From the NCBI RefSeq assembly GCF_000423945.1, contig NZ_KE384115.1, positions 1-64,000 of the forward strand: 64,000 nt of DNA, written 5' to 3'. The position numbers and the translations under genes are program-made. The notes under the pieces were generated by a model. That model was not told the origin of the DNA, did no database searches, and saw only the letters and a list, made by a program, of their open reading frames with translations. The stretch is from Butyrivibrio sp. XPD2002. Its GTDB lineage: Bacteria; Bacillota; Clostridia; Lachnospirales; Lachnospiraceae. Shown here piece after piece: positions 51,602 through 60,795 of the stretch (positions are counted from its first letter, which is position 1; each line of letters starts with the position of its first letter).

Positions 51602-53788
51602 TTACTCCTCTTCCTCATCAGAAGTCAAAATGGATATAAGTGCATTCGCCAATGAATCTAACTTATTGTCCTCATAATCAATTTCTGTTTTGCCATCCTT
51701 GTACTGGTGAACAGCATCAGTAATACCTTCGGGATCAAACCAGGGAACGCTGTTAAAATCCAGAAGTGACGTCATCATATTAAGATCAGGTACTGTTGCT
51801 GTTTCATTGGAGATGAACTGACCATTCTCCATTTTACCGAGCTTGAGCATTCCTGAAAATGAGCCATTATATCCATAGGCATCGACGTAGTTACCTACAA
51901 CACAGTCGCCTCCGCCGGGTCTTGTTCCGATAATTTTTGCAAGATCGTATTGCTGTGCAAAATATGGAAGGGCATTTCCGCAGGAATAGGAGGAAGGACT
52001 TGTCATAATAAAGAAGTCATATTGACCGCCATATCCATCATTATCATCTGCGATACCATCAAGATTGGTATCAACGTGGTAACATTCCTCACGGTAGGAT
52101 TTTGATACAAGATCAAGGTTAGTGATCTTTACCTCGCCATCCTTAGAGAGGAAGCCAAGGATAGTAATCAGTGCAGAGGCTGCTCCGCCGCCATTGTTTG
52201 ATAGATTGATGACTACATTTTTAACGTCCTTATGAGTTTTGATATCCTCAAAGCAGTTATAGAAAAATACAAAATTGTTTTCGGCTATATCATCCTCTGT
52301 CATGGGATCAAGATAGAAGGATGGATCTCTTTTAGGATTATCTTTGAAGACGTCAAAGTAGATAACTGCAGTATCATCAACATAATCCAGTCGTTCATGA
52401 CCATAATTTTCAGGAAGCGTCTTACTGAAATACGTTGACCATGCCATTGTAGGAGCGATTTCCGGGATTTTGAAGCCTTTTTCGATAAGAGCTCCCATGA
52501 GAGCATTGCCAAGAGCATCCGGTTCTTCGTTCCCACTATCCTCGTCATCATCGAATAACTTATTTCCTTCTTCTGAATCCTTCACATTGTTTATTATTTC
52601 TTCAGCCTGTGAACTGTCTGCTTCTGCTACATCGCCAAAAACGTTTTTGATTCCTAAAAATGCATCATGACCTGAATCGAAAAGGTAGAAGAATACAAGA
52701 GTTTCAGCTACTGCTACTGAGGAAAAATCTGTAGAGCATAGGGATTCTTTCGCATTGATTCTGGTAAAGTACTCATCAAAAGTGGTGATGTTTCTCTCTT
52801 CCTTGTGACCAAAATATAAATCCAGTAAAAGACAGATGGAATAATAGTTATAGTTTGCATAATCCTGCGTAGGAGTACCTTTTTCGCTAAAAGGTCCGGT
52901 ATATAGTGCGTTTGCGTAGGGCAGGGTTTCCAGATCCACATTCTCATGTGTCATAGTATATGAGGAAATGGCAGAGACGTTGTAATAGTCCTTACCATTG
53001 TAAACAAGAACATTGCTCCAGCAGATGGCTCCTAAGGTATTCTGAAGTGCCAAAAACGGCATAAGAACGTCATCCTCAAATGGTATTACGGGCATATTAT
53101 AATCATCCAGTGAAATGGTGATTGGCTCAGGGGCTGTTTGTGTAGATTTGTTTTTAAGAGATGTGGTAACCACATTCATCTCTTCAACCTCTAAGATAGC
53201 ACCATCAACCAGACTGTCAGATCGGAATCTGGAAGGGTTTTCAATATAAACAGTATCTGAAGTAGGATCTATGGAAGCCTTTGTGTCATTACGTGTAATA
53301 TAAAGAACTCCGTCTTCAAAAGATAAATAAGCCTTTTTTTCGAATGCGATATTTACATAATCGGATGCTTTAACAAAGGGCACATCCTCAAAGCCTTTGA
53401 CAGAATAGGTCGGCATTATGTAATACTGACCAAGACTGGTGCCTGTGTAAACTCTGCTGTCTTCCCAAAGCAGAGAAATATCTCCGGAGGGCACATCTTC
53501 CTCTGTACCTCCTTTTTCTTCAGGAGCTGCTTCGGATTTGGCTGTTTCTTCCTTTGCTTCTTCCTTTGTATCGGCCTCAGAATTGGTCTCTTCCGGAGCA
53601 TCCTTTTTAGTGGAGGGCTCTTCGGCAACAGTTTCCTCTGAGGAGGATTCTGCTGAAGCAGAAACAGACTTGGTGTCAGCACCGGAATAAGTAGTGGACT
53701 CACTGTTTGCAGCTGGACTGCTGCAGGCAATGGCAGATGATATCATAGCAATAGATAAGATACAACTTATAACGCGTTTGAATTTCAT
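51602..53788 (-). CDS. S41 family (tail-specific protease-like) lipoprotein
   Basis: The 728-residue protein has a lipoprotein signal (SSAIAC near residue 22) and a long Glu/Thr/Ser stalk to about 110. A copper amine oxidase-like N-terminal beta domain (about 135-270) follows, and a C-terminal S41 peptidase domain covers about 530-680. In that domain, NVVINLSNNGGGAASALITILGF and FFIMTSPSSYSCGNALPYFAQQY carry the catalytic serine near 599-601, followed by IIGTRPGGGDCVVG. S41 enzymes cut protein C-termini outside the cell. The Lys of the Ser-Lys dyad is not obvious in the usual place, so activity may differ. The gene is single, ending at the hairpin cluster. Confidence 0.82.
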   Translation of the reverse strand: MKFKRVISCILSIAMISSAIACSSPAANSESTTYSGADTKSVSASAESSSEETVAEEPSTKKDAPEETNSEADTKEEAKEETAKSEAAPEEKGGTEEDVPSGDISLLWEDSRVYTGTSLGQYYIMPTYSVKGFEDVPFVKASDYVNIAFEKKAYLSFEDGVLYITRNDTKASIDPTSDTVYIENPSRFRSDSLVDGAILEVEEMNVVTTSLKNKSTQTAPEPITISLDDYNMPVIPFEDDVLMPFLALQNTLGAICWSNVLVYNGKDYYNVSAISSYTMTHENVDLETLPYANALYTGPFSEKGTPTQDYANYNYYSICLLLDLYFGHKEERNITTFDEYFTRINAKESLCSTDFSSVAVAETLVFFYLFDSGHDAFLGIKNVFGDVAEADSSQAEEIINNVKDSEEGNKLFDDDEDSGNEEPDALGNALMGALIEKGFKIPEIAPTMAWSTYFSKTLPENYGHERLDYVDDTAVIYFDVFKDNPKRDPSFYLDPMTEDDIAENNFVFFYNCFEDIKTHKDVKNVVINLSNNGGGAASALITILGFLSKDGEVKITNLDLVSKSYREECYHVDTNLDGIADDNDGYGGQYDFFIMTSPSSYSCGNALPYFAQQYDLAKIIGTRPGGGDCVVGNYVDAYGYNGSFSGMLKLGKMENGQFISNETATVPDLNMMTSLLDFNSVPWFDPEGITDAVHQYKDGKTEIDYEDNKLDSLANALISILTSDEEEE

Positions 53789-53895
53789 TGATTACCACCT
53801 TTCGTTATTTCGTTAATGCCTACATACAATGATTATAGTGTATATGAAAGGTGGAATGGCGGAGTTTAGCCTTTTTTAATAAAAAAATAAAAATA

Positions 53896-53921
53896 AAAAA
53901 AGTGCTAAAAAGCACTTTTTT
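53896..53921 (-). terminator. Terminator of the PAP2 gene
   Basis: AAAAAAGTGCT at 53896-53906 pairs with AGCACTTTTTT at 53911-53921. Read leftward the hairpin ends in a T-rich run. It overlaps the stop codon at 53920-53922. Confidence 0.85.
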
Positions 53922-54648
53922 ATAGTAATACCTTTCCGGTTTTAATTCTTTCATTATGACGGTGATAAGCATTTACAACAAGCTCACTCTTGTAAACCAC
54001 AAGGTTAGTTGCTACTGCAAAGATAATTCCGCCCAGCACATCGATTACTGAGTGCTGCTTCAAAAACATAGTTGAAAGGATGACCGATATGCAGAAGATA
54101 AGTGATCCGCCCTTGAGCCACTTGCTAAAACGCTTGGAATTGGCAACTGCCAGGTGTGTTCCGATCGCGTTATACACGTGGATACTGGGCCATAGATTAG
54201 TGGGTGTATCGGTCTTATACAGGTTAGCAACCAGATGAGTAAAGATATTGTCTCTGGGCATAACCGTGGGCCTTAAGTACTGTATGTTAGGCCAAATGGA
54301 CGATATTATCAAAAACAGTGTCATTCCCGTAAAGAAGAATGCTGCATTCTTAAAGAAGTCCTCCATGTCGTACATGAGAAGGAACAGGAAAAAGAAGAAT
54401 GCACAATATGCAAACCACCCTAAATAAGGAATGATAAATATCTCAAGGAAGGGAATCTTATCATCCAAGGTGGAATGAATAACTGTGTAATGCAACTCCT
54501 TAGTACCTTCCAAGTGGAAAAACCATGTTAGATAAACAAAACCATAAATGATTACCGGGATAAGGCATCTGATGGTATCTTCAAGTCGTTCTTTGGTCCA
54601 AGGCTTGTCAAACCATTTTGATGTTCTTTTTTTCATATAACTTTTCAC
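53920..54648 (-). CDS. PAP2 family phosphatase, membrane-bound
   Basis: The 242-residue protein has about six hydrophobic helices. The phosphatase motifs are MPRDNI replacing part of motif one, WPSIHVYNAIGTHLAVA (PSxH, motif two) and KQHSVIDVLGG (motif three with catalytic His). Such enzymes remove phosphate from phosphatidic acid, undecaprenyl pyrophosphate or inositol lipids; this one is like the Aur1/inositol-phosphotransferase branch. The upstream gene encodes a diacylglycerol kinase, so the two could form a phosphatidic acid/diacylglycerol cycle. Confidence 0.82.
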   Translation of the reverse strand: MKSYMKKRTSKWFDKPWTKERLEDTIRCLIPVIIYGFVYLTWFFHLEGTKELHYTVIHSTLDDKIPFLEIFIIPYLGWFAYCAFFFFLFLLMYDMEDFFKNAAFFFTGMTLFLIISSIWPNIQYLRPTVMPRDNIFTHLVANLYKTDTPTNLWPSIHVYNAIGTHLAVANSKRFSKWLKGGSLIFCISVILSTMFLKQHSVIDVLGGIIFAVATNLVVYKSELVVNAYHRHNERIKTGKVLL

Positions 54649-54765
54649 CTTATTACGCTAAGCAGTGTTTGTACTATCGACTTCTAATATATCGCAAGGA
54701 GTGACATTTTTCAAATTAAAAACTGTACAAAAATCATAAAAAAAGTATAAATTTCTGTGCGTTTT

Positions 54766-55746
54766 TCACGATAAGAGGTTTAGTTTTTGTTTATAACAGC
54801 TAAGGGTAATGGAGTCGGACTTAAGAAGCACTTCTCCATCGGTGTGTACCCAGAGCGGAAGAGAAGTGGTTATCTTTATCTCTTTAGCCCTTATGTGATA
54901 TATGCCGGGCTGTCCGTAGTGCTTACCAAAATAAGCCATGGGAAGAGCTTTGAAGATTTGTCCTGTAGACATATCACCACCTGCTATAAGGTCGAAATAC
55001 CCATCCTGAAGATCCGCATCGGGAGCAAAGTTAAATCCGCCACCCTCGTAGTGATGGATCATGGCTGCTGCAAATATCAGGTGATCAAAGTGATGCTTCT
55101 GGCCGTCATCTGTCTCAATGTCACATGCGGGCTGATCAGCGTGAAGTATCTGTCTTACTGCGACAATGCCGTAGGTTGCTTTCCCAAGACCTATTTTATT
55201 AAGAGTGTTTTTTGTCTTTGAGGACAGGGCCTCCTCACACACGGCAGCATCGAAGCCGATACCTGCACTTACGTCAAAGCGTCTGTCTGATTCTATACGC
55301 TCATCGTGGAGTCTCGACAAAGTTTTGGTCATATGGTCGTAGTGAACATTACCTATGTCCAGCTTTCTTACAATCTCACCCTTTAGAATCTGATCGATAA
55401 GCTCCTCGGTTTTCCTGGGGAATCCCAGATCCCTTACGAAATCATTGCCGGAACCAAGGGGAACAACACCCAGGCGGACATTGTCAAAATCCTGGATTCC
55501 CGATACTACCTCATTTAAGGTTCCATCGCCGCCCATAACAACAAGGCTTACAGGCTCTGAAGGTTTATCCCCTTCGGAGGCAGACTTTTGGGTGAGGCGC
55601 TTTACAACGCTCATGGCATGGCCCGGTCCCTTGGTGAAAACTACCTTATAGGGAATACCAGAAAGGCGGCATTTTTCCTCAAACATATTGTAAATATTCT
55701 TCCCGTGACCTGATCTTGCAGAGGGATTTACTATGCAATAAAACAT
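54766..55746 (-). CDS. Diacylglycerol kinase family lipid kinase
   Basis: The 326-residue cytosolic or membrane-peripheral kinase starts FYCIVNPSARSGHGK and has the nucleotide-binding loop LVVMGGDGTLNEVVSGI. VRLGVVPLGSGNDFVRDLG, DIGNVHYDH and HTDGEVL complete the DagK/YegS pattern. It phosphorylates diacylglycerol, feeding it back to phospholipid synthesis after use of phosphatidylglycerol in wall polymers. It lies upstream of the PAP2 gene on the same strand with a 117-base gap, and divergently from glyA. Confidence 0.92.
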   Translation of the reverse strand: MFYCIVNPSARSGHGKNIYNMFEEKCRLSGIPYKVVFTKGPGHAMSVVKRLTQKSASEGDKPSEPVSLVVMGGDGTLNEVVSGIQDFDNVRLGVVPLGSGNDFVRDLGFPRKTEELIDQILKGEIVRKLDIGNVHYDHMTKTLSRLHDERIESDRRFDVSAGIGFDAAVCEEALSSKTKNTLNKIGLGKATYGIVAVRQILHADQPACDIETDDGQKHHFDHLIFAAAMIHHYEGGGFNFAPDADLQDGYFDLIAGGDMSTGQIFKALPMAYFGKHYGQPGIYHIRAKEIKITTSLPLWVHTDGEVLLKSDSITLSCYKQKLNLLS

Positions 55747-55794
55747 GGATTTCAGACTCCCAAAAAAAACTTTTTTTATATTATAGCATAAGCT

Positions 55795-55823
55795 TTGACA
55801 CCTATATTATTATATGCTATGAT
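55795..55823 (+). promoter_or_regulatory. Consensus sigma-A promoter of glyA
   Basis: TTGACA, 17 bases, TATGAT. Transcription starts near 55830, giving a leader of about 55 bases, too short for a glycine riboswitch. Confidence 0.85.
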
Positions 55824-55884
55824 ACATCACAATTGCTTTAGCACATTAAAACGTCAAATTATCGAAGTGGAGGAAAATGCCGGT

Positions 55885-57123
55885 ATGTATTCATTAGATG
55901 AAGTAAAAAATGTTGATCCTGATATCGCTGACCTTATAGTAGAAGAGATGCAGCGTCAGAACGATCATATTGAGCTGATCGCATCAGAGAACTGGGTTAG
56001 TAAGGCTGTTATGGCAGCTATGGGTAGCCCCCTTACAAACAAGTACGCAGAGGGACTTCCCGGAAAGCGTTATTATGGTGGATGTCAGGTAGTTGATAAG
56101 GTTGAGAACATTGCTAGAGACAGAGCTAAGGAGCTTTTCCATTGTGATTATGCAAATGTTCAGCCTCATTCAGGTGCGCAGGCTAACCTTGCGGTTCAGT
56201 TCGCACTCCTTAAGCCCGGCGACACTATTCTCGGCATGAACCTCAGTCAGGGCGGACACCTTTCACACGGAAGCCCGGCTAATATTTCCGGTACTTATTA
56301 TAATGTAGTAGCATATGGTGTTGATGAAAATGGTTTCATCGACTACGACGAGGTTATCAGACTTGCTAAGGAGCACCAGCCCAAGCTTATCATTGCAGGT
56401 GCTTCAGCTTACTGCAGAACAATTGATTTTGCCAAGTTCAGAGAGGCAGCAGATGCCTGTGGCGCTGTACTTATGGCTGATATCGCTCACATTGCAGGAC
56501 TTGTTGCTGCAGGTGTTCATCCCAGCCCGTTCCCTTATGCAGATGTTGTTACAACAACAACTCACAAGACTCTCAGAGGACCCAGAGGAGGACTTATTCT
56601 CTGGAACCAGGCTGCACAGGATAAGTACAAGTTCAACAAGGCTGTATTCCCCGGAATCCAGGGCGGTCCTCTTGAGCACGTGGTTGCAGCTAAGGCTGTA
56701 TGCTTCAAGGAAGCACTTGATCCTTCATTCGTTGAATATCAGAAGCAGATTGTCAAGAACGCAAAGGCACTCAGCGAAGGCCTTATGAAGAGAGGAGTTC
56801 AGATCGTTTCAGGCGGAACAGATAATCACCTTATGCTCATCGACCTGACTAACTTCGATCTCACTGGAAAGGATGTTGAGGCATGGCTTGATGATGCACA
56901 CATCACAGCTAACAAGAACACAATTCCTAACGAGAAGCAGTCACCCTTCGTTACAAGCGGAATCAGACTTGGTACACCTGCTGTTACAACCCGCGGAATG
57001 AACGAAGATGATATGGATAAAATTGCAGAGGCAATTTCCATTGTTATCAAGGGTAAGGGTGAAAAGAACGATGAGGCAAGAGCAATAATCAAGGAATTAA
57101 CTGCAAAATATCCTTTAATTTAA
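55885..57123 (+). CDS. glyA: Serine hydroxymethyltransferase
   Basis: GlyA interconverts serine and glycine with tetrahydrofolate and supplies one-carbon units. The 412-residue PLP enzyme has [51 protein letters not shown] and the PLP lysine in [20 protein letters not shown] 55885 follows GGAGG by 11 bases; an in-frame extension further upstream covers the promoter and is not translated. The length and start agree with the family. Confidence 0.97.
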   Translation: MYSLDEVKNVDPDIADLIVEEMQRQNDHIELIASENWVSKAVMAAMGSPLTNKYAEGLPGKRYYGGCQVVDKVENIARDRAKELFHCDYANVQPHSGAQANLAVQFALLKPGDTILGMNLSQGGHLSHGSPANISGTYYNVVAYGVDENGFIDYDEVIRLAKEHQPKLIIAGASAYCRTIDFAKFREAADACGAVLMADIAHIAGLVAAGVHPSPFPYADVVTTTTHKTLRGPRGGLILWNQAAQDKYKFNKAVFPGIQGGPLEHVVAAKAVCFKEALDPSFVEYQKQIVKNAKALSEGLMKRGVQIVSGGTDNHLMLIDLTNFDLTGKDVEAWLDDAHITANKNTIPNEKQSPFVTSGIRLGTPAVTTRGMNEDDMDKIAEAISIVIKGKGEKNDEARAIIKELTAKYPLI

Positions 57124-57142
57124 AAAATTTATAAAATGGAAG

Positions 57143-57184
57143 AGCTGGCCTTAAATTGTTTATAATTTAGGCCAGCTTTTTTTA
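57143..57184 (+). terminator. glyA terminator
   Basis: AGCTGGCC-T-TAAATT at 57143-57157 pairs with AATTTAGGCCAGCT at 57164-57177, with one bulge, followed by T's. Confidence 0.92.
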
Positions 57185-57211
57185 TACTTTTTATACTTTT
57201 TATACTTTATT
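57183..57211. repeat. 10-bp tandem repeat
   Basis: TATACTTTTT is repeated nearly three times immediately after the glyA terminator. Confidence 0.8.
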
Positions 57212-57333
57212 TCGAGAAGAAAAAACGGTATTTTGAATTGTGTGAATATTATGACTTTTGCAAACAATTTATCAGAAAACCGAAATTAATCTTCGGAATA
57301 ATCTAATTACAAAAATAAAATTTAAAAAATGTA

Positions 57334-57362
57334 TTGACAATTAAAAAATACATGTGTATAAT
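57334..57362 (+). promoter_or_regulatory. Perfect sigma-A promoter of a non-coding transcript
   Basis: TTGACA, 17 bases, TATAAT: both boxes match the consensus exactly. It is one of the strongest promoters in the window but no reading frame with a ribosome site follows for nearly 600 bases. Confidence 0.9.
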
Positions 57363-57368
57363 GCGATT

Positions 57369-57744
57369 AAAGATAAGAGAAAGAGAGAACTTCTTTCAAA
57401 GACTTCAGCATCGAGGCTGAAAGAAATGGAGGTATGGTCCAAAGGGAACTTAAGTTTTTACTCTAAATCTTAGTTTTACAAAATTTTTCGGAAAGGAAGG
57501 TATAGTCCGCCGAACTATTTAGTTAACACCACAAACAATAGTGAATTTCCAACACAACGAGCTTAAGTACATGACATAGTGGCGAAGAACTAGCCGTCGA
57601 ACTAGCCGTCACAGCATACGAGTGCAAAGGTTAATGGAAAGGGCAGAGTTGAGAAATTGGAGGTAAGTCCATTGGACAACGAATCACAATTTGAACATGT
57701 GTAAGGGCGAATGTATAGATGAGATGCATTCGCCCTTATACTTT
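57369..57744 (+). ncRNA. Candidate free-standing structured RNA, about 375 nt
   Basis: A consensus promoter leads into sequence without an open frame, ending at the hairpin TAAGGGCGAATG (57702-57713) with CATTCGCCCTTA (57727-57738) and TACTTT. Inside, a motif recurs three times: GGAGGTATGGTCC at 57429, GGAAGGTATAGTCC at 57496 and GGAGGTAAGTCC at 57659, each followed a few bases later by GAAC or ACAAC. A TTCAGC/GCTGAA hairpin lies near 57403-57420, and GAACTAGCCGTC is duplicated in tandem at 57587-57610. The next gene has its own promoter at 57910, so this is not its leader. I cannot match it to RNase P, tmRNA, SRP RNA or 6S RNA. Confidence 0.65.
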
Positions 57745-57910
57745 GTGTAGACATATTGCGGTTATTCATTAATTTGTATGTCAAAAGAGGCTTAATATCT
57801 GGAATTTTATAATCAAAATATTGTTTTTTGGCTCTATGACGCACTTCTTGAAAAACACAAAATATTGTGGTTTCATTCTCTCTTTTTGGTAGAACTTGTG
57901 TGATTTGTAT

Positions 57911-57919
57911 GTTATAATA
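57911..57919 (+). promoter_or_regulatory. Extended -10 promoter of the GH3-like gene
   Basis: TG, one base, TATAAT, about 40 bases before ATG 57958; the exact start of the box is approximate by a base or two. The gene-free stretch 57745-57910 holds only AT-rich sequence. Confidence 0.5.
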
Positions 57920-57957
57920 AATACAAGTTTTAAGGGGATTTTCCATGGGGAGGATGT

Positions 57958-59247
57958 ATGGAAGATAAAATGAATAATAGTGTTGGCTCTGAGAGAAATA
58001 CTCGCAGAGAACTTAGAAGACAGCGCAGGATTAAGGCACAGATTACCGCTTATGCCATAACAGGTGTTTTAGGAATATCAGTTGTATCCGGCGCATTTTT
58101 TACGGTTTCTAAGATCGTTCATGCCGTAAAAGCATATAATGCGCAGGTAGAGGAGACAGTGGCTGAAGCCAGAGAGGTGGATGTCGAGCCCGCAGCAGTG
58201 GCTTCTCCTGATGAGAATATAACTGATTCTGAGGTTATGAGTAATGACAGCATGCTGGATCACATCGTTGATACCTGCATATCAGAGATGCCTTTGGAGG
58301 ATAAGGTTGCCGGACTTTTCATGATCACTCCGGAACAGCTTACCGGCTCTGATGCTGTTATTAAGGCGGGTAATACTACTCAGGACGCACTTTCCACATA
58401 CGCTGTAGGCGGTCTGTTCTATGTATCCAAGAACATCAAGGATGAAGCTCAGATCAAGGATATGCTCAGTTCTACAGCATCTATGAGTAAGTATCCGTTA
58501 TTTATTTCAACAGTAGAGGTTGGAGGAGAGAAGAGTATCGTAGCTAATGCTCTTTCACTTGGTGCAGTAGCATCACCTTCAGAGCTTGGCGCATCAGGTA
58601 ATCCCGATGAAGCATACAATACAGCTTCTAAGGTGGCTGATTATCTTGAGGGCTACGGCTTCAATATGAACCTCGGTGTTAATGCGAATCTTGCAGATGG
58701 GGGCAACTCCTTCGGAACAGATTCTCAGGTGGTTTCATCAATGGTTGCCAAGACCGTTGAGGGCTTACAGACATTCGGAGTTTCCGCTTGCCTTCAGTAT
58801 TTCCCGGAGACCATTAACAGTGGTAATGATGCAGAAGGCCTTGCTGATGTACTTGCACCCTTTAAGGCAGGTATCGATGCAGGAGCAAGCATGATAATGG
58901 TATGTACAGCACCTTCTATGGGACTTACAGGAGATGATACACCTTCATGCCTCAGTCCTACAGTTATTCAGGATGTACTTCGTGGACAGCTCGGATACGA
59001 CGGAATCATTATCACCGATTCTCTTTCAGATCTGGCTGACAGATATTCATCCGCTGACGCAGCAGTAGCAGCAATCCAGGCAGGTGCAGACATGATCTTC
59101 ATTCCTTCCGACTTCGTAGAGAGCTATCAGGGTGTTCTTGCAGCAGTACAGAACGGAACCATTTCAGAGGACAGAATTAACGAATCTTTAAAGCGTATTT
59201 ATAGAGTAAAATATGCCGGAAGAGTTGATGAGATAACAAATGAATAA
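57958..59247 (+). CDS. Membrane-anchored GH3-like protein with altered active site
   Basis: The 429-residue protein has a basic N-terminus, one transmembrane helix near 25-50, a linker and a GH3 (NagZ-like) barrel at about 100-425. Landmarks are MSLEDKVAGLFMITPEQL-like opening, VGGLFYVSKNI and YDGIIITDSLSDLADR with the nucleophile Asp354. However, the conserved KHFPGHG segment is LQYFPET here (from residue 279), and the Asp-x-His dyad that serves as acid/base in NagZ enzymes is missing. DxEGG is VEVGG. It may be an inactive, substrate-binding relative of beta-N-acetylhexosaminidase. It acts outside the cell. Confidence 0.8.
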   Translation: MEDKMNNSVGSERNTRRELRRQRRIKAQITAYAITGVLGISVVSGAFFTVSKIVHAVKAYNAQVEETVAEAREVDVEPAAVASPDENITDSEVMSNDSMLDHIVDTCISEMPLEDKVAGLFMITPEQLTGSDAVIKAGNTTQDALSTYAVGGLFYVSKNIKDEAQIKDMLSSTASMSKYPLFISTVEVGGEKSIVANALSLGAVASPSELGASGNPDEAYNTASKVADYLEGYGFNMNLGVNANLADGGNSFGTDSQVVSSMVAKTVEGLQTFGVSACLQYFPETINSGNDAEGLADVLAPFKAGIDAGASMIMVCTAPSMGLTGDDTPSCLSPTVIQDVLRGQLGYDGIIITDSLSDLADRYSSADAAVAAIQAGADMIFIPSDFVESYQGVLAAVQNGTISEDRINESLKRIYRVKYAGRVDEITNE

Positions 59248-59279
59248 ATATAGGAAAGCTCCTTCCTATACATAAAAGT

Positions 59280-59318
59280 GCCGCCGCATCAGTAAAGTAC
59301 TGATTGCGGCGGCTATTC
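59280..59318. terminator. Terminator between convergent genes
   Basis: GCCGCCGCATCAGTA at 59280-59294 pairs with TACTGATTGCGGCGGC at 59298-59313 (one bulge). A's before and T's after are sparse, so efficiency is uncertain. Confidence 0.75.
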
Positions 59319-59352
59319 TTAAGTACGCCTTTCGGCGGACGTTCACTCTTCA

Positions 59353-60150
59353 TCAAATAAAGGAATCCATTATTGATGAAAAGTCTGTGTTTGTAAATCC
59401 TGTCTTAGAGTAGGTGGATGAGGAGGAAGCTGCTCTTGAAGCAGAGGTTTCAAGGCTGGTTGCTGCCTGAGATACCTTGTAGCCAAAGCCTGCTTTCTGA
59501 GTAAATACATTCTGTATTGCTTCCGCACCTGCTGCCTGGAGCTTGTCCTTATCAAGGGAAAGCTTGCCGTTGTCCTTTACAGTAATTCCAATGGATGAAA
59601 GCTCGCTCTTATAGGAGCTTGTTACCTTGCCAAGATAGTCGGCTCTTGTACTGGTAGTCACATCCGATACACCTGAGGATGAATCCAGAAGACTGTTGTA
59701 GTCCTTTATAAAACTGGAAACAGCACTGGCAATCTTGGAAGTATTGTAATCGTAAACCTTTGATTCATTTCCGCCCTCGTCCTTAACTGTCTGCCAGGAT
59801 TTGGAATAAACGGAATCATCACCGGTCTTGGTCAGCTTGTCTATGTCAGAGGTAACTGTCTTGGCACCTGAAGAAATAGCGGAGTACTGCTTTTTCTCAG
59901 CTGCTTTTGACTTCTCTGTTGTGGTCTCTGTATTTGTTCTTGAACTCTTATCCGTCTTTTCGGAGGAATCAGAGTTTTCATTTCCTATTTTTTTATAATA
60001 TGCTGATACAAGCTTGCCATAGCTTCCGTTTCTAATGGAAGAATAATCGGATAGCATACTGGATAAGCCTGACATGATGTTGTTTGAAGAGCTTGCTCCC
60101 GGCAGACTGCTGAACAAGCTGGAATAGTCCATATTTACATTTATTCCCAT
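59353..60150 (-). CDS. FliD-like filament-capping/adhesion domain protein
   Basis: The 265-residue product is Ser/Thr/Lys-rich. Its second half resembles the C-terminal region of flagellar hook-associated protein 2 (FliD): IASAVSSFIKDYNSLLDSS, LSSIGITVKDNGKLSLDKDKLQAA, then NVFTQKAGFGYKVSQAATSLE. The N-terminal FliD part is missing and no flagellar genes adjoin it, so it may be a domain-sized relative rather than the cap. There is no classical signal peptide, as for proteins exported by the flagellar system. ATG 60150 follows AAAGGAGTGATTTGT. Confidence 0.65.
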   Translation of the reverse strand: MGINVNMDYSSLFSSLPGASSSNNIMSGLSSMLSDYSSIRNGSYGKLVSAYYKKIGNENSDSSEKTDKSSRTNTETTTEKSKAAEKKQYSAISSGAKTVTSDIDKLTKTGDDSVYSKSWQTVKDEGGNESKVYDYNTSKIASAVSSFIKDYNSLLDSSSGVSDVTTSTRADYLGKVTSSYKSELSSIGITVKDNGKLSLDKDKLQAAGAEAIQNVFTQKAGFGYKVSQAATSLETSASRAASSSSTYSKTGFTNTDFSSIMDSFI

Positions 60151-60333
60151 ACAAATCACTCCTTTGATCTTCGGGAATGTATTCCCTGGAAAACAGCATC
60201 CGTGCTGTATGTATAATATCTCTAATTAATTATTACCTCTAAAAGTGCAAATGTTCAAATGAAAAGACCATTAACAGTATTAAGAATGTGTAAAAATGTG
60301 CGCTTTTGCGACTTTCGTAGTCTATATAAACAG

Positions 60334-60363
60334 TTTACAAATATCATCTTGCTAGTGTAAAAT
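60334..60363 (+). promoter_or_regulatory. Promoter of the small protein gene
   Basis: TTTACA, 18 bases, TAAAAT, 41 bases before ATG 60404. Confidence 0.5.
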
Positions 60364-60403
60364 GAAGTGAATATCTAATATAGAAAGAGGCTATGAAGGT
60401 TTT

Positions 60404-60742
60404 ATGTCATCAATAATTCAAAGTGATCAGGTTTTTAATAACGAAGTTTCCTTTTGCAAGGTTTATAGCAAGGAAAGTAAGAAAATATTAGAAGAGCGTT
60501 TCCTGGCGAATCGTATCTCTTATTATATTGACTGGCATGATAAGAGCTTTTTTCAGCGTATTTTCGGCGGCGACAAGGATAAAATCTTATGTACTGTCCG
60601 CATAAACAGAGCTGATGTTGATCGTGCGAGAGATCTTGTTCAGGGTCTTGAGGATGTGAAAATAAGAGATTTTAGCGGGAAGGCTAAAAGCAGCAAAAAC
60701 AGTAAGAACAGTAAGAACGGCAAGAATAAACCCAAGAAATAA
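60404..60742 (+). CDS. Small protein, possibly DUF2007-like, with basic tail
   Basis: The 112-residue protein has a folded part (VSFCKVYSKESKKILEERFLANRISYYIDW, then KILCTVRINRADVDRARDLVQGL) that is like a small ferredoxin-like fold as in DUF2007. A basic tail of repeated (S/N)-K-N units (SSKNSKNSKNGKNKPKK) ends it. Such tails often bind RNA or the ribosome. The gene lies before rlmD on the same strand, separated by a hairpin. The family assignment is tentative. Confidence 0.65.
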   Translation: MSSIIQSDQVFNNEVSFCKVYSKESKKILEERFLANRISYYIDWHDKSFFQRIFGGDKDKILCTVRINRADVDRARDLVQGLEDVKIRDFSGKAKSSKNSKNSKNGKNKPKK

Positions 60743-60747
60743 TAATG

Positions 60748-60773
60748 ACCTCCGGCTTTGACCGGAGGTTTTT
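60748..60773 (+). terminator. Hairpin with T-run between 60404 gene and rlmD
   Basis: ACCTCCGG at 60748-60755 pairs with CCGGAGGT at 60762-60769, followed by T's. It would limit read-through into rlmD. Confidence 0.85.
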
Positions 60774-60795
60774 GAGACTAAAGGAAATGTGATAT

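Noticed and set aside
55824..55884. Glycine riboswitch before glyA
   Set aside because: The leader is only about 55 bases and lacks the conserved GGAGAG/GGAC blocks.
57369..57744. RNase P RNA (rnpB), because of GGAGGTAAGTCC and TATAGATGAGA blocks
   Set aside because: The order and spacing of the conserved P RNA regions are not met; the GAGGAAAGTCC-like block is near the 3' end instead of the 5' end and the ACAGAA region is absent.
57602..57946. 114-codon minus-strand frame across the candidate RNA
   Set aside because: No ribosome site, no domain, and it crosses the terminator hairpin.
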